7,126 nucleotides of DNA from CAZDOD01 sp964506935 (GTDB lineage: Bacteria; Desulfobacterota; Zymogenia; Zymogenales; Zymogenaceae): the NCBI GenBank assembly GCA_964506935.1, contig CAZDOD010000154.1, positions 1 to 7,126 of the forward strand. The letters are read 5' to 3'. The translations under genes were made by a program, and so were the position numbers. Of this stretch, positions 6,179 to 7,126 are shown one piece after another (the stretch's first letter is position 1; each line of letters opens with the position of its first letter). The notes below the pieces were generated by a model. The model was not told the DNA's origin and searched no databases. It saw only the letters and a program-made list of their open reading frames with translations.

Positions 6179-6679
6179 ATGGGAACTAGAGGGATAGAAA
6201 TCGTTAGAATGGATGTCAACGAATTAATTAAGACATTAAACAAAGCCTTTGCCGATGAATGGCTGGCATATTACCAGTATTGGATAGGCGCACGAGTCGC
6301 CAAAGGCCCGATGCGAAATGCAGTAGTAACAGAACTGGATGAACACGCCATGGATGAGTTCAGGCACGCTGGTATGGTAGCTAACCGAATCATACAGCTC
6401 GGCGGCACACCTATCCTCAAGCCGCAGGATTGGTATAAATTGACAAATTGCGGTTATGAAGCACCCGAAAATCCTTATGTTCGAAACCTCATTGAACAAA
6501 ATATAAAAGGCGAGCAGTGCGCTATCGACGTATATAAAAGCCTAGTAGAAACCGTACATGAAAAAGACCCGGTTACCTATAACATGGCTCTTCAGATACT
6601 CGCCGATGAGATAGAACATGAGGACGACCTCCAGTCACTCCTTGAAGACATGGAGCTTATGATCAAGGATAAAGGGTAA
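6179..6679 (+). CDS. DPS-like ferritin (DpsL/thioferritin type), iron storage and peroxide protection
   Basis: The 166-residue cytoplasmic protein has a four-helix ferritin-like fold. Its metal ligands follow the bacterioferritin pattern: E27 (helix A), E60 and H63 in DEFRHAG (helix B), E112 in KGEQC (helix C), and E144 and H147 in DEIEHED (helix D). Classical Dps proteins instead place their ferroxidase site between subunits, so this is not an ordinary Dps. C91 (in TNCGYEAP) and C114, two residues after ligand E112, resemble the cysteine pair near the di-iron centre in the DPS-like proteins of Sulfolobus and Bacteroides (thioferritins). Such proteins form 12-subunit shells that oxidise Fe(II) with hydrogen peroxide and protect anaerobes from oxidative stress. 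The length is slightly below the size of those relatives. Only ten residues precede the conserved MDVNELI; the strong ribosome binding site supports this longer start. The gene appears monocistronic, with its own terminator. Assignment to the ferritin-like family is firm; the thioferritin subtype is probable. Confidence 0.87.
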   Translation: MGTRGIEIVRMDVNELIKTLNKAFADEWLAYYQYWIGARVAKGPMRNAVVTELDEHAMDEFRHAGMVANRIIQLGGTPILKPQDWYKLTNCGYEAPENPYVRNLIEQNIKGEQCAIDVYKSLVETVHEKDPVTYNMALQILADEIEHEDDLQSLLEDMELMIKDKG

Positions 6680-6703
6680 GGCAGGTAAAAACTTAACTAC
6701 ATA

Positions 6704-6730
6704 GGGTGCCTTCTTGGCACCCATTTTTTT
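6704..6730 (+). terminator. intrinsic terminator of the ferritin gene
   Basis: GGGTGCC (6704-6710) and GGCACCC (6716-6722) form a perfect 7-bp GC-rich stem with the 5-base loop TTCTT, followed by one A and seven T residues (6724-6730). It lies 24 bases after the ferritin stop codon and is a textbook Rho-independent terminator. Confidence 0.93.
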
Positions 6731-6828
6731 ATTTAAAAAGGATATGTCTACTTCCGGTCAAATCCATAAATTTAAATGTAAAATTTCATTGCATAAATGA
6801 CCACATCGGCCAAAACGCCCGACCTATT

Positions 6829-7126
6829 TTATTCGTCGAGTATTTTACTCTCTATAAATCTTATCTGAATTTTCCCAATTGAGTCATTCTCACCCAATAG
6901 CTTACTCTCAATATCTTCTATCTTGAGCAGATCCGGCGTTTTGTCTCCGACGAGCGTAATATTAATCTCGTATCCGTCTTTTTTCTTTTCCGTCTTCATG
7001 TCAAAAATTGATGTCCCCGGAAGCTCTTCAATCAAGGTCTTTTCCACATTGCTCTTGGCCTTTCCAACGGAATAGGCCTCGACCATGAAGAATCCGACCG
7101 GAATAGCAATTGCCGCAAGAATGATG
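6829..7126 (-). CDS. C-terminal fragment of a membrane protein, possibly DUF389 family (5' end outside the window)
   Basis: Only the last 98 codons are present; the frame stays open to the window edge, so the true start lies beyond 7126. The visible part begins with a hydrophobic stretch (IILAAIAIPVGFF), the end of a membrane helix, followed by a soluble domain of about 80 residues. That domain contains an ELPGTSIFDMKTEKK segment and alternating strands and helices. The ATG at 7086 lies within this frame but inside the helix region, so it is unlikely to be the real start. The pattern of a last helix followed by a small 'PGT..-D' alpha/beta tail is reminiscent of DUF389 (TIGR00341) membrane proteins, but I base this on general resemblance and hold it loosely. 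It converges with the ferritin gene, with about 100 bases between the ferritin terminator and its stop. Confidence 0.6.
   Translation of the reverse strand, partial: IILAAIAIPVGFFMVEAYSVGKAKSNVEKTLIEELPGTSIFDMKTEKKKDGYEINITLVGDKTPDLLKIEDIESKLLGENDSIGKIQIRFIESKILDE

Noticed and set aside
6803..6830. Possible bidirectional terminator between the ferritin terminator and the minus-strand gene
   Set aside because: The stem (TCGG with CCGA) is only 4-5 bp with a bulge and lacks a T run on the minus strand, while the ferritin already has a strong terminator upstream.

Overview
The window is a stretch of bacterial chromosome with five complete protein genes and one gene cut by the right edge. Most of the non-coding DNA lies in two AT-rich gaps. 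I see no tRNA, rRNA, CRISPR array, insertion sequence or phage gene. The gene set points to a Gram-negative (diderm) anaerobe or microaerophile: a lipoprotein-type polyamine-binding protein, a long hybrid histidine kinase of the 'MEAIGSLAGGIAHNFNNIL' class, a stand-alone V4R domain protein and a DPS-like ferritin. The kinase style and the V4R gene resemble those of deltaproteobacteria (Desulfobacterota) and relatives. This placement is an inference from gene style, not a proven taxonomy.

Layout. (1) 1-742, plus strand: a sigma70-like promoter, a V4R domain protein with an intact PoxR/DmpR-type zinc-site pattern, and an intrinsic terminator whose 3' arm contains the stop codon. (2) 769-1716, minus strand: a sodium/calcium antiporter of the YrbG type, convergent with the V4R gene. 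(3) 1717-2031: a 315-base divergent intergenic region with an imperfect hairpin and a good candidate promoter for the plus-strand operon. (4) 2032-5786, plus strand: a PotD-like substrate-binding lipoprotein whose last 22 bases overlap the start of an 892-residue hybrid histidine kinase (TM - dCache - TM - HAMP - coiled coil - PAS - HisKA - HATPase - receiver). (5) 5787-6178: a 392-base AT-rich gap with short palindromes and a candidate promoter. (6) 6179-6730: a DPS-like ferritin with a bacterioferritin-type di-iron site and a cysteine pair (thioferritin pattern), followed by a strong intrinsic terminator. (7) 6829-7126, minus strand: the 3' end of a membrane protein, possibly of the DUF389 family.

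The most interesting unit is the binding-protein/kinase pair. The binding protein keeps much of the polyamine pocket of E. coli PotD, but no ABC permease or ATPase gene lies beside it. Its translation is coupled to a membrane sensor kinase. This suggests a polyamine-like signal sensed through a binding protein, similar in logic to NspS-MbaA of Vibrio cholerae, but with phosphorelay output instead of cyclic-di-GMP turnover. The ligand, physical contact between the two proteins and the downstream target are all inferred. No separate response regulator or phosphotransfer protein lies in the window.
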